Source: Acidobacteriota bacterium
GTDB taxonomy: Bacteria > Acidobacteriota > UBA6911
Length of the DNA stretch: 64,000 nt
Assembly: GCA_016929335.1 (NCBI GenBank)
Contig: JAFGIY010000222.1
Coordinates: 16,759-80,758 of the forward strand
Direction: 5' to 3'
This document shows positions 43,310 to 51,549 of this stretch, piece by piece (positions within the stretch are counted from its first letter, which is position 1; each line of letters begins with the position of its first letter). Made by a program: the position numbers and the translations under genes. The notes under the pieces are model-generated. The model did no database searches. It was not told where the DNA came from and saw nothing but the letters and a program-made list of their open reading frames with translations.

Positions 43310-43450
43310 ATGAGGATCACGATAGAAAAAGCCCACGGCAACGCGAAGCAGGTAATGAAGGAAGGAGTGAAAGTCGGACCCAACCTGCAGAAAGCGCTGA
43401 GCGCACTCCGTGCGGAACTGAACATCACCGGGCACGATCTCGGCTTCTAA
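43310..43450 (+). CDS. Possible 46-residue small protein in catabolic operon
   Basis: ATG at 43310, 18 bases after the GlcD-like stop, opens MRITIEKAHGNAKQVMKEGV, KVGPNLQKALSALRAELNIT, GHDLGF. Composition is protein-like (regular helix with Lys/Ala, beta start) and it fits neatly between two operon genes, leaving a 54-base gap to the CoA-transferase gene. No family recognised and no strong ribosome site. Confidence 0.45.
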   Translation: MRITIEKAHGNAKQVMKEGVKVGPNLQKALSALRAELNITGHDLGF

Positions 43451-43504
43451 GAAAGCTCCACGAATTGCACGCATATATCACCTCAAATGAATGAGGAATG
43501 AGCC

Positions 43505-44404
43505 ATGATAAAACTTACAAACCTGAGCGAAGCGGTCGGGTCCATTTCCTCCGGATCTCACGTGGCGCTTTCGGGATTTGCCATTACGCGATGCGCCATG
43601 GCATTTGCGCGCGAGGTTATTCGCCAGCGGATCGACGGACTGACTGTTTCGCAGTGTGTAGGCGCGATGGATGCGGACCTGCTGGCAGGAGCAGGCTGTG
43701 TAAAACGTGTGATTTACGGTGGCGGCGCGCTTGATCGCTTCGGAAGGCTTGCCTGCATCAATGCCGGGATTGAAAATGGATCCATAATCGCAGAAGAGTA
43801 CAGCAGCCTTTCGATTGCGTTCCGGTATCTGGCGGCGTCTCTCGGGCTGCCTTTCATTCCCATCCGATCGCTTGCAGGATCGGATTTGCTTGCCCGGATT
43901 CAAGAAAAGAACGGAACTGACGTTGCTTTTATTAATGATCCATTCACCGGAGATCAATGGCTGACGCTGAAACCATTAATCCCCGACGTTGCCGTAGTAC
44001 AGGTCCAGGTTTCAGACGAGGAAGGCAATTGCTGGATTATGGGTCCTAAATGGGACAATGCCGAACAAGCCCGGGCGGCAAAACAGACCATCATCATCGC
44101 CGAGCACATTGTTTCAAGCGATGTCATCCGTCGTGAACCGGAACGTTGTGTGATCCCGAATCTGCTCGTTTCTCATGTAGTTTCATTGCCTTTTTCCGCG
44201 CATCCGACTTCGGTTTATCGTGAATATGATTACGATGCCGAGGAAATCAAACGATATGTTGAGGCTACGAAAAACCCGCAGGAGTTCGGGAGCTTTCTTG
44301 ATAAATATGTTTACGGCGTGAAGGACCACTGGGAGTATTTGGACCGGATTGGAGGTCTTCGCCGTCTGAAAACTCTCCGGGCTGATCCCATCCTGGGATA
44401 TTGA
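43505..44404 (+). CDS. CoA-transferase subunit A (GctA-like, class I)
   Basis: 299 residues. SISSGSHVALSGFAITRCAMAFAREVIRQ is the 'Gmtvg.gGf' start of family I alpha subunits; CVGAMDADLLAGAGCVKRVIYGGGALDRFG, ENGSIIAEEYSSLSIAFRYLAASLGLPFIPIRSLAGSD and PDVAVVQVQVSDEEGNCWIMGPKW follow the glutaconate CoA-transferase alpha chain order. Makes an acyl-CoA by moving CoA from a donor, probably acetyl-CoA. GAGGAA precedes the ATG. Works with 44417-45175, 12 bases downstream. Confidence 0.87.
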   Translation: MIKLTNLSEAVGSISSGSHVALSGFAITRCAMAFAREVIRQRIDGLTVSQCVGAMDADLLAGAGCVKRVIYGGGALDRFGRLACINAGIENGSIIAEEYSSLSIAFRYLAASLGLPFIPIRSLAGSDLLARIQEKNGTDVAFINDPFTGDQWLTLKPLIPDVAVVQVQVSDEEGNCWIMGPKWDNAEQARAAKQTIIIAEHIVSSDVIRREPERCVIPNLLVSHVVSLPFSAHPTSVYREYDYDAEEIKRYVEATKNPQEFGSFLDKYVYGVKDHWEYLDRIGGLRRLKTLRADPILGY

Positions 44405-44416
44405 GGATAAGAAGAC

Positions 44417-45175
44417 ATGGATTTTACTCCTTCTGAAATGATGGCAGTATCAAGCGCCCGGGAACTGAAAGACGAGCAGGTCGTGGCAGTGGGAATCGGG
44501 CTTCCTCTGGTAGCAACGCTTTTAGCAAAACGGACCCATGCTCCCAATATGACAATTCTATTTGAGCTCGGCGTGATAGATCCTGAACCGGTACATACCG
44601 GCGTGGGATTGGCTGACCCGCGCGTTTGGCATCGAGCCAAAGCCATGAGCAGTTTTGTCGATATCCTTGGAGCCTTTCTGCATCACGGTCGCGTCGACAT
44701 CGGGTTCCTGGGAGGCCTGGAGATCGACCAATATGGCAATCTCAATACAACTCTGGTTGGAAATCCCAAGGGCAAGTTCCGCCACATGGTAGGAAGCGGC
44801 GGCGCAAATGATATTGCCTCATCCGCAAAGAAAACGATTTGCGTTATGCGTCAGGAGGAACGTAAGTTCCGCGAATCCATATCATTTATAACAAGCCCCG
44901 GCTATGTGACGGGGGGCGACAGCCGTCAAAAAGCCGGGCTGAGCGGCGGACCGAGCCGCGTGATTACAGATAAAGCTGTTTTTGGATTTCATCCTGTAAC
45001 AAAGAAGATGCTGTTGCTTTCGCTCCATCCCGGAAACAGACTCGAGGATGTTCTTTCAACAATGGGGTTTCGTCCCTCCATTCCACATAAGGTTCCCGAA
45101 ACGGAACCGCCGACGGCGGAGCAACTCCACTTGATCCGGGAAGTGATCGATCCCGAGCGTATGTACTTGGAATAG
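44417..45175 (+). CDS. CoA-transferase subunit B (GctB-like, class I)
   Basis: 252 residues. Family I beta-chain marks: MMAVSSARELKDEQVVAVGIGLPLVATLLAKRTHAPNMTILFELG (the Glu in FELG is the candidate thioester-forming residue), DIGFLGGLEIDQYGNLNTT, MVGSGGANDIASSAKKTICVM, FITSPGYVTGG. The SGGANDIAS block is shared with glutaconate and 3-oxoadipate CoA-transferases. Completes an alpha2beta2 enzyme with the preceding gene. Confidence 0.87.
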   Translation: MDFTPSEMMAVSSARELKDEQVVAVGIGLPLVATLLAKRTHAPNMTILFELGVIDPEPVHTGVGLADPRVWHRAKAMSSFVDILGAFLHHGRVDIGFLGGLEIDQYGNLNTTLVGNPKGKFRHMVGSGGANDIASSAKKTICVMRQEERKFRESISFITSPGYVTGGDSRQKAGLSGGPSRVITDKAVFGFHPVTKKMLLLSLHPGNRLEDVLSTMGFRPSIPHKVPETEPPTAEQLHLIREVIDPERMYLE

Positions 45176-45216
45176 GCAGGGAGAAGCTGCAAAGCGAACA
45201 AATTAAGCAATGAACC

Positions 45217-45250
45217 TTCACGGATTCATGCAGATCTGTATCCGTGTGAA
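45217..45250. repeat. Decayed inverted repeat related to the 40555 element
   Basis: TTCACGGAT (45217-45225) and ATCCGTGTGAA (45240-45250) form a near-perfect stem in the 176-base gap before the CaiB/BaiF gene; the core CACGGATT is that of the 40555-40609 element. A further weak trace (ATCCGTGAAAATCCGCGG) is at 34741-34758. Confidence 0.5.
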
Positions 45251-45351
45251 AATGATGCTAATATAGATGTTTTTGATATCAGCTGAAACGGGAGATGTGT
45301 TTCGGAAAGATGAAGTTCAGCCCCGGGCAATAAACAAGGAGAAAAGGATAC

Positions 45352-46542
45352 ATGGCTAAGGCATTGGAAGGCGTCAGGGTATTGGATTTTACACAGTACT
45401 TGTCTGGTCCTCATTGTACCTCTGTGCTGAGCGAGCTGGGGGCCGAAGTCATCAAGATAGAAATGCCGGGCAAGGGCGAGCCGGAAAGGCAGGCCATGCC
45501 CAAAACCCCAAAACGCGAGGCATATCAGTTTCTATCCTATAACCGGGGGAAAAAGAGCATTACCCTGAACCTCAAAAGCCCGAAAGGAATGGAGCTTGCC
45601 AAGAGGTTGGCGGCTAAAGTGGATATCCTTGTGGAGAATTTTGCTCCCGGAGTGTTGGACCGGCTCGGGCTCAGTTACGAAGAAGCGAGCAAGATCAATC
45701 CCCGGATCATCTATGCATCCATTTCGGGTTTTGGACACACCGGCCCCCGATGCAACGACGTCAGCTACGATGTAGTCGCTCAGGCTATGGGCGGATTGAT
45801 GAGTGTGACAGGCTTCCCGGATGGTGAGCCGCTGAAGGTAGGCATCTCACTCGGCGATTACATGGGCGGATATAACGGGGCCATTGCCATCCTGTCGGCC
45901 CTGTATTATCGGTCTCTGACAGGAGAAGGCCAAGCCATTGACATCTCCATGCAGGACGGCATCTGGGCAATGGTTTTCCCGGACCGAGCTGATTACTTTG
46001 ACACGCACATCGTCCCAAAGAGATACGGCAATAAGCTCAGCAGCTCCGCTCCATTCGGCGCGTACCATGCCAAGGACGGTTACGTGATAATATGCACGAT
46101 CACCGATCCTCAGTGGCAGAAGGTCCTTCAGGCAATGGGCAGGGAAGATTTGAGCGGCGAACAGCGCTACGCTACCCGCGAAAATCGGACAAAAAACATG
46201 GAAGAAGTCGACGGCCTTGTGCAGGAGTGGTGCAAGGGAAAAACAGTCGAGGAAGTCATGGCAGCCCTGAAGAAATTCCAGGTGCCCTGTTCCCCTCTGC
46301 CCACTTTTGATCAGGTCGCCAATGATCCCCAATTGCTGAGCAGGGATATGATCGTCGAGGTGGAACAGCCCGTTTCCGGAAAGGTGAAGCTCACCGGTTC
46401 CGTATACAAAATGTCCAGAACGCCGGGTAACCGCAAGATGCGCGTCCCCGAAGTAGGTGAGCACAATGAAGAGATTTACCGCGGACTTCTGGGAATCGAT
46501 GCGGGAGAGATGAAAAAACTAAAAGAGGAGTCCGTTATCTGA
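45352..46542 (+). CDS. CaiB/BaiF (class III) CoA-transferase
   Basis: 396 residues. Family opening MAKALEGVRVLDFTQYLSGPHCTSVLSELGAEVIKIEMPGKGEPERQ, then FLSYNRGKKSITLNLKSPKGMELAKRLAAKVDILVENFAPGVLDRLGLSYEEASKINPRIIYASISGFG, and the catalytic Asp in GISLGDYMGG. C-terminal LPTFDQVANDPQLLSRDMIVEVE is also typical. Transfers CoA between a carboxylic acid and an acyl-CoA donor. A second, mechanistically different CoA-transferase in the same operon suggests two acids or two steps. AAGGAGAAAAGG precedes the ATG. Confidence 0.92.
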   Translation: MAKALEGVRVLDFTQYLSGPHCTSVLSELGAEVIKIEMPGKGEPERQAMPKTPKREAYQFLSYNRGKKSITLNLKSPKGMELAKRLAAKVDILVENFAPGVLDRLGLSYEEASKINPRIIYASISGFGHTGPRCNDVSYDVVAQAMGGLMSVTGFPDGEPLKVGISLGDYMGGYNGAIAILSALYYRSLTGEGQAIDISMQDGIWAMVFPDRADYFDTHIVPKRYGNKLSSSAPFGAYHAKDGYVIICTITDPQWQKVLQAMGREDLSGEQRYATRENRTKNMEEVDGLVQEWCKGKTVEEVMAALKKFQVPCSPLPTFDQVANDPQLLSRDMIVEVEQPVSGKVKLTGSVYKMSRTPGNRKMRVPEVGEHNEEIYRGLLGIDAGEMKKLKEESVI

Positions 46543-46770
46543 TAGTTGGTGCTTCCGAAGGGGGAGGCTTATAAAGCGTTATACGCCCTGTTCCATATAC
46601 GCAACGTCATTCCCTTAGCGAGCCAATTTCTTGTTTACAAAGCCTTTGATTCGATCTAAAATTTTCCCTTTTGTAAGTTGCCCGAAGTTTGGAATTATCC
46701 CGCTTGACGATATAGATTCTTCCGACAGCGCCGGCACGTAATCATTTATGCAAACTTGGAGGTAAATCCT

Positions 46771-47439
46771 ATGACTGGCCAAGAATTTCTGGATGTGCTT
46801 ACATCGAGAAAGAGTATTCGAAGATATAAACCAGATCCCGTTCCAGACGAGATGATTGACATGATCCTCGAGGCAGCCCGATGGGCGCCAACGGGTGAGA
46901 ACTATCAACCGTGGAGATTCATCGTTATCCGCGACCAGGAAACCAGAAACAAGATTGGTGATCTCTCCAAGCAGGGCAGCGGATCGCGAATGACATCCTG
47001 GTACTGCCTCAATGAACTGCAGCAGAGATTTGAAGGGATCGAGGATCCTGTCAAGAGAGCGGAAGTTCTTGAGTTCATGTACTCCGGCAGAGTGTCCGAA
47101 TTCTGCAAGCAGGCGCCGGTGGTCATTGCCGTGATCGGAGACTTGCGTGTAGGCAGCGTGGACGTTCCCTATGACCTTTGCGCAGCTATGGAGAACATGA
47201 TCCTTCAAGCCCATGCAATGGGCCTGGGATCCTGCTGGGTATATGGTCCGGTAGCCAGTACGAGGGATGCCAGAAGGTTTAAGGATATTTTGGGCATTCC
47301 GCAAGGCATGGGCTATTACAAGGTGCTCTCATACCTCGCGATCGGATGGCCTAAGGAACAGCGCAAGCATCCAAGGCCCAAATTGCCGCTCTCGGAAATG
47401 GTGTACTGGGAAAAATTTGGAAACAAGGAGAGGATCTGA
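46771..47439 (+). CDS. Nitroreductase family flavoprotein
   Basis: 222 residues from the ATG at 46771 (GGAGG upstream; a TTG at 46756 is less likely). FLDVLTSRKSIRRYKPDPVPDEMIDMILEAARWAPTGENYQPWRFIVIRD is the FMN-binding start of the nitroreductase fold, with AMENMILQAHAMGLGSCWVYG as the second flavin-contact region. NAD(P)H:FMN oxidoreductases of this kind can reduce enoates, quinones or halo/hydroxy aromatics. The stop overlaps the next start (TGATG). Confidence 0.88.
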   Translation: MTGQEFLDVLTSRKSIRRYKPDPVPDEMIDMILEAARWAPTGENYQPWRFIVIRDQETRNKIGDLSKQGSGSRMTSWYCLNELQQRFEGIEDPVKRAEVLEFMYSGRVSEFCKQAPVVIAVIGDLRVGSVDVPYDLCAAMENMILQAHAMGLGSCWVYGPVASTRDARRFKDILGIPQGMGYYKVLSYLAIGWPKEQRKHPRPKLPLSEMVYWEKFGNKERI

Positions 47440-47993
47440 TGGACAGCATAAAATATTGCAATGAAGTGATGGCAAGGCTTGAGACGCTCATGTATCAGGA
47501 ACTCTCCGGTATGGCCCACTGGAAGTGTGAGTTTGTGGGTACCGATTTCATCCGGTCTAAAAACATCCAGGGAAAGAGCGTTCCTGAAATCGTTGAAAAC
47601 TGTGTCAAGGAGATGAAAGCGGCGGGAATCGTCTCAGATATAACCTATAAGACCAGCCCTGACGGGATAATGCTTAAGCTTAAAGTCAAAAATTGCATGC
47701 ACCTATCAAAAGAAGTCCTGGTTGAAGAGGAAGGCGTTGCTCCTTATGTCTGCCCGATCGCCAATATGGTTCTGGACCAGATCCACGAAAAGCTGAAGTT
47801 CACAACAAGCTATAAAGCCAAGCAGGCTATCGATCAAGATAACAAGCAATGCCTGGTATATATGGCTCTTTATAAGACCGGCGACCAGATCGGCCAGGTA
47901 TCGGATTGGCTTAAGAACGATGAAGATAGAGAATGGCTCGAGAACCAGCCCTCGCAGATTCTTGCCGCCGCTGACAGAAAGAAAAATCAGTAG
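47439..47993 (+). CDS. Uncharacterised protein coupled to nitroreductase
   Basis: 184 residues, start overlapping the nitroreductase stop by one base, so translationally coupled. Helical start, then strands ITYKTSPDGIMLKLKVKNCMHLSKEV and GVAPYVCPIANMVLDQIHEKLKF, with two conserved-looking cysteines (KNCMHL, YVCPIANM). The 'C.hl...YvCPiaNm' arrangement recalls small V4R-like or heme/metal-binding proteins of archaea and anaerobes, but I cannot assign a family. Likely a partner or redox-binding accessory of the nitroreductase. Last gene of the long plus-strand operon. Confidence 0.6.
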   Translation: MDSIKYCNEVMARLETLMYQELSGMAHWKCEFVGTDFIRSKNIQGKSVPEIVENCVKEMKAAGIVSDITYKTSPDGIMLKLKVKNCMHLSKEVLVEEEGVAPYVCPIANMVLDQIHEKLKFTTSYKAKQAIDQDNKQCLVYMALYKTGDQIGQVSDWLKNDEDREWLENQPSQILAAADRKKNQ

Positions 47994-48026
47994 CATTTTC
48001 TCGCGACAACCCTGATTTGCATTCTA

Positions 48027-48070
48027 AGCCGCGCAAAATGAGATGCAAACTCAATTTGCGCGGCTTTCTA
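48027..48070. terminator. Bidirectional terminator between convergent operons
   Basis: AGCCGCGCAAA (48027-48037) and TTTGCGCGGCT (48055-48065), an exact 11-bp stem with a 17-base loop, followed by TTCTATAAAAT. It lies between the plus-strand operon end (47993) and the minus-strand epimerase end (48083). Confidence 0.7.
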
Positions 48071-48082
48071 TAAAATCCCCTC

Positions 48083-48931
48083 TCAATTCGGAAACTGGGC
48101 AATCGTGGTATTGAAGGCGCGTGTTGCAGCTTCGTTCAAAGGAAGCTTTCGCAGATCCTTGCTCAGAACCTCAATCCCCCACGGTCCTTTATAACCCGCC
48201 TTCAACATGCGGTTAACGAAACCCTTCACATCAAATTCACCCTCTCCACATAGCTTCCGGTGATTGATGGTGTCTTCATGAAGGTCCCAGGGACATTGAA
48301 GTGTCCCATCGTTGATTTCGATGCCGAGGAGAAAGCGTGCGGGGATGCGGGCAACGTCTTCATATCGTATGCCCAGCTTCACTACGTGCCAGAGGTCGAT
48401 CATGATGCCGCCGTTCTTTGCATCGGCTCCCTGAACCATTTCCAGAGTCTCCGGAAGAGTCCGGATCATTGCATCTACTATCAGTTCGAAGAGAATATTG
48501 GTTCCGTAATTCCCGGCTTCGGCGCAAAGCGCCGCAAAGGAATCAATCAAGCGGGGCATGGAGACCTTGTTCATATCGAAGTCCCCAACTTTGATGTGCC
48601 TGGCCCCAAGCGCCTCTGCAGCCGTAAACAGCATCTGCTTTGTCTGGTCCGACTTTTTTTTCTTCTCGCCGTCCAGAAACCAGTCGGTTAGAAACTCCAG
48701 TTCGACATGCTTGATCCCGTTATCCTCAAAGATCCGCCTGATATCCTTGAGACTCCTGCGCTTGAGAATGTGCTCGAGATCGGCCTCTTTAATCCCTATG
48801 CCTTTGAATCCTGCCTTGGATGCAGCCACGACCCGATCCTCAAAATCATGCGGGCTGTATTCGGTTGCCGAATGAGGATAAACATCTCCGGCGATAGTCC
48901 AGTAAGAAGCCAGCAATTCCACATTTGCCAT
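48083..48931 (-). CDS. Sugar isomerase/epimerase-like TIM-barrel protein
   Basis: 282 residues from the ATG complementary to 48929-48931, set by GGGAGG. AP-endonuclease-2/xylose isomerase-like barrel: FEDRVVAASKAGFKGIGIKEADL, KHVELEFLTDWF, GARHIKVGDFDM, NILFELIVDAMIRTLPETLEM, GGIMIDLWHVVK, FLLGIEINDG, HRKLCGEGEFDVKGFVNRMLKAGYKGPWGIEVLS. The Glu/Asp/His/Glu metal set of this fold is visible. Family includes IolE, IolO-like keto-gluconate epimerases and hydroxypyruvate isomerase. With an IolN-like hydrolase in the block, an epimerase of a keto-aldonic acid is a fair guess. Confidence 0.8.
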   Translation of the reverse strand: MANVELLASYWTIAGDVYPHSATEYSPHDFEDRVVAASKAGFKGIGIKEADLEHILKRRSLKDIRRIFEDNGIKHVELEFLTDWFLDGEKKKKSDQTKQMLFTAAEALGARHIKVGDFDMNKVSMPRLIDSFAALCAEAGNYGTNILFELIVDAMIRTLPETLEMVQGADAKNGGIMIDLWHVVKLGIRYEDVARIPARFLLGIEINDGTLQCPWDLHEDTINHRKLCGEGEFDVKGFVNRMLKAGYKGPWGIEVLSKDLRKLPLNEAATRAFNTTIAQFPN

Positions 48932-48955
48932 GCCTTTAACTCCCTCCCATGCAAC

Positions 48956-48983
48956 AAGGGGGACAGTCACCAGTGTCCCCCTT
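48956..48983. repeat. Dispersed palindromic repeat, copy 2 of 2 (GGGGACA..TGTCCCC)
   Basis: AAGGGGGAC and GTCCCCCTT around AGTCACCAGT. The 22-bp core is the exact reverse complement of the element at 11262-11289. It lies just upstream of the epimerase gene and just after the Nfn stop. Confidence 0.75.
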
Positions 48984-48989
48984 CGGTGG

Positions 48990-51359
48990 CTATTCCGTTT
49001 CGGGAACTTTCGCCAAGCCAATATACTGCAGCATGCCTCTGGCGGCGCGGCGTCCGGCACCCATTGCAAGAATCACGGTTGCGGAGCCGGTGACGATATC
49101 GCCGCCGGCAAATACGCCTGGAACGGATGACATGCCGGTTTTTTCATCAATCTCTATATAACCCCAGCGATTGATCTTCAATCCCGGCGTGCTTTGAGCA
49201 ATGATCGGATTGGCCGACGTTCCCAGCGCATAAATCACCATATCCACATCCAGTATGTGCTCGGTTCCCTTCTTGGGTACCGGGCTTCTTCGTCCGGAAG
49301 CATCCGGTTCTCCGAGCTCCATCTCTATCACTTCCATTCCCGTAACCCATCCGGCTTCGTTACCGAGGATTCGCACAGGATTCGTGAGCCATTTGGCTAT
49401 AATGCCCTCTTCAAGAGCATGATGCAGTTCTTCGGCTCGCGCCGGAGATTCCTTGATGCTCCGGCGATAAACGAGGTAAACCTTTTCGGCACCCATGCGC
49501 AGAGACACACGCATGGCATCCATAGCGGTATTCCCTGCACCGATTACGGCTACGCGCTTCCCCATTCCCACAGGCGTGTCGTACAACGGCTGTCGAAAAC
49601 CCTGCATGAGATTGATGCGGGTCAGGATTTCGTTGGCCGATACAACGCCATTGTATGCCTCGCCAGGAATGCCCATGAACTTCGGACTGCCGGCGCCGGT
49701 GGCAATGAAAACCGTATCGAAGCCTTTCTCCTGCATGAGCTGCGGAATAGTGAACAGCTTGCCGATAATGCAATCGAGCTCGAATTTGACTCCCAGTTTG
49801 GCAAGCCCATCGATCTCTATATCGATCGTATCATTGGGGAGCCGGAACTCAGGAATTCCGTATTTCAGCACACCTCCCGCAACGTGAAGTGCCTCAAAAA
49901 CAGTCACTTCTACTCCCGCCTTGACAAGGTCGCCTGCGCAGGCAAGCCCGGCGGGTCCGGAACCTATGATCGCCGCTTTCTTCCCTGTGGATTTGAATTG
50001 AGGCAGCGTATCCCAGCCGCGGCCTACGGCAAAATCGGCTACGAAGCGCTCCAGGCGTCCCACCGCAACCGGCTCCAATTTGTTGCCTATTACGCAGGTA
50101 GCTTCACACTGCACTTCCTGGGGGCAGACACGACCGCAGACAGCCGGTAGCGCGTTGGCGCTTTTTAGAATTCTGTAGGATTCTTTAATATCTTTACGAG
50201 CCAGTGCTCCTATGAATCCAGGGATATCAATTTCAACTGGGCATCCCGGCACGCATTTGGGCTTCTTGCACTGCAGGCAACGGTCGGCTTCGGCAAGCGC
50301 CATCTCCAGCGTATAGCCCTGAGCCACTTCATCGAAGTTCTTGTTGCGCACTTGAGGATCCTGCTCCGGCATTGGCGTACGTTTGGGAGCGATGGTCTTG
50401 ATGTTTTTAGCCGGTTTGGGCGCTGTCGAAAGCTCTGGGGCAGGAGCGGACGGGAGATCCTCAATACTCGGCCGTTTGCGAGCGGAAACCACCGCCGGAT
50501 TCGTTCCGCCCGCTCCCAGTTCGGCCAGCCGTTTGCGCTCTTCTTCATAGCGCTTTAAGCATTCCTTTTCTTCATATTCAAAACGCTTCTGTCGCAGCAT
50601 CAACTCGTCGAAATTAACGAGATGACCGTTAAAATCCGGACCGTCAACACACGCGAATTGCAGCTTGTTTCCAACCGTGACGCGGCAGGAACCGCACATG
50701 CCTGTGCCATCCACCATGATGGAGTTAAGGCTGACCATGGTTCGGATTCCATAGGGACGGGTCAGTTCGGCACAGGCTTTCATCATCGGCAACGGGCCAA
50801 TCGCAATCACTTCTCCAATGTCTTTATGCTCTTTGAGAACCTGTTCAAGCACAACGGTAACAAATCCTTTGGTTCCGAAAGAACCGTCATCCGTGGCAAC
50901 GCGGAACTCGTCCGAGTATTTGCCAAACCGGTCCGCCCAAAACATCAGATCTTTGTTCCGGAAACCGATGATAGAAATTGTGTATGATCCGAGTTCCTTG
51001 TGCAGCCGAAGCTGGGGGAAAACCGGCGCAACGCCCAGTCCGCCACCCACGAGCACGACTTTGTTTCGCTTTTCCAGGTGCGACGCCACTCCAAGGGGTC
51101 CGATGAAATCCAATATCGAGGAACCCTCGGGAAGAGCCATCATCTGATAAGTTGTTTTTCCAACAGCCTGTATTACAACTGTAACAGTGCCTTTATTCCG
51201 ATCAAAGTCAGCGACGGTCAAGGGAATGCGCTCTCCCGTCTCATCGATTCGAACCATAACAAAATGACCAGGTTGACAGGCTTTTGCCACGTCGGGGGCG
51301 ACAACTTCCCACAAAAAGGTAACCGGACCGAATTGTTCACGTTTGACGATTTGATACAT
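48990..51359 (-). CDS. Fused NfnA-NfnB-type ferredoxin:NADP transhydrogenase
   Basis: 789 residues from the ATG complementary to 51357-51359 (AGGAG upstream). Residues 1-280 are a ferredoxin-reductase-like subunit (PGHFVMVRIDETGERIPLTVADFD, NKVVLVGGGLGVAPVFPQLR) with a [2Fe-2S] motif DGTGMCGSC...QFAC: D-x4-C-x2-C-x11-C, the Asp/three-Cys ligand set known from NfnA. Residues about 350-789 are a GltD/NfnB-like part with CLQCKKPKCVPGCPVEIDIPGFI ([4Fe-4S] pair), CGRVCPQEVQCEATC, and two dinucleotide folds (AAIIGSGPAGLACAGDLVKAGVEVTVFE, VAVIGAGNTAMDAMRVSLRMG). Nfn couples NADH and reduced ferredoxin to NADP+ by flavin bifurcation; genes are usually separate. It balances electrons from the oxidative enzymes encoded around it. 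Confidence 0.88.
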   Translation of the reverse strand: MYQIVKREQFGPVTFLWEVVAPDVAKACQPGHFVMVRIDETGERIPLTVADFDRNKGTVTVVIQAVGKTTYQMMALPEGSSILDFIGPLGVASHLEKRNKVVLVGGGLGVAPVFPQLRLHKELGSYTISIIGFRNKDLMFWADRFGKYSDEFRVATDDGSFGTKGFVTVVLEQVLKEHKDIGEVIAIGPLPMMKACAELTRPYGIRTMVSLNSIMVDGTGMCGSCRVTVGNKLQFACVDGPDFNGHLVNFDELMLRQKRFEYEEKECLKRYEEERKRLAELGAGGTNPAVVSARKRPSIEDLPSAPAPELSTAPKPAKNIKTIAPKRTPMPEQDPQVRNKNFDEVAQGYTLEMALAEADRCLQCKKPKCVPGCPVEIDIPGFIGALARKDIKESYRILKSANALPAVCGRVCPQEVQCEATCVIGNKLEPVAVGRLERFVADFAVGRGWDTLPQFKSTGKKAAIIGSGPAGLACAGDLVKAGVEVTVFEALHVAGGVLKYGIPEFRLPNDTIDIEIDGLAKLGVKFELDCIIGKLFTIPQLMQEKGFDTVFIATGAGSPKFMGIPGEAYNGVVSANEILTRINLMQGFRQPLYDTPVGMGKRVAVIGAGNTAMDAMRVSLRMGAEKVYLVYRRSIKESPARAEELHHALEEGIIAKWLTNPVRILGNEAGWVTGMEVIEMELGEPDASGRRSPVPKKGTEHILDVDMVIYALGTSANPIIAQSTPGLKINRWGYIEIDEKTGMSSVPGVFAGGDIVTGSATVILAMGAGRRAARGMLQYIGLAKVPETE

Positions 51360-51549
51360 AATGCTCCTCTTGACTGCTTTTGGGATTATAACTGCAAACG
51401 GCAAAGTATATGCAGACCGCTCTCTTAGTTCAATAATTTCCGTGAATAATTGGGGCCGGTTTGCAGAGTAAAGTATCCGGCAAATCCTTTCGTTTCATGG
51501 ATGAAAAGCCGGCCACAAATTTTCACAAACGCAGGCAGGAGCGGCGACG

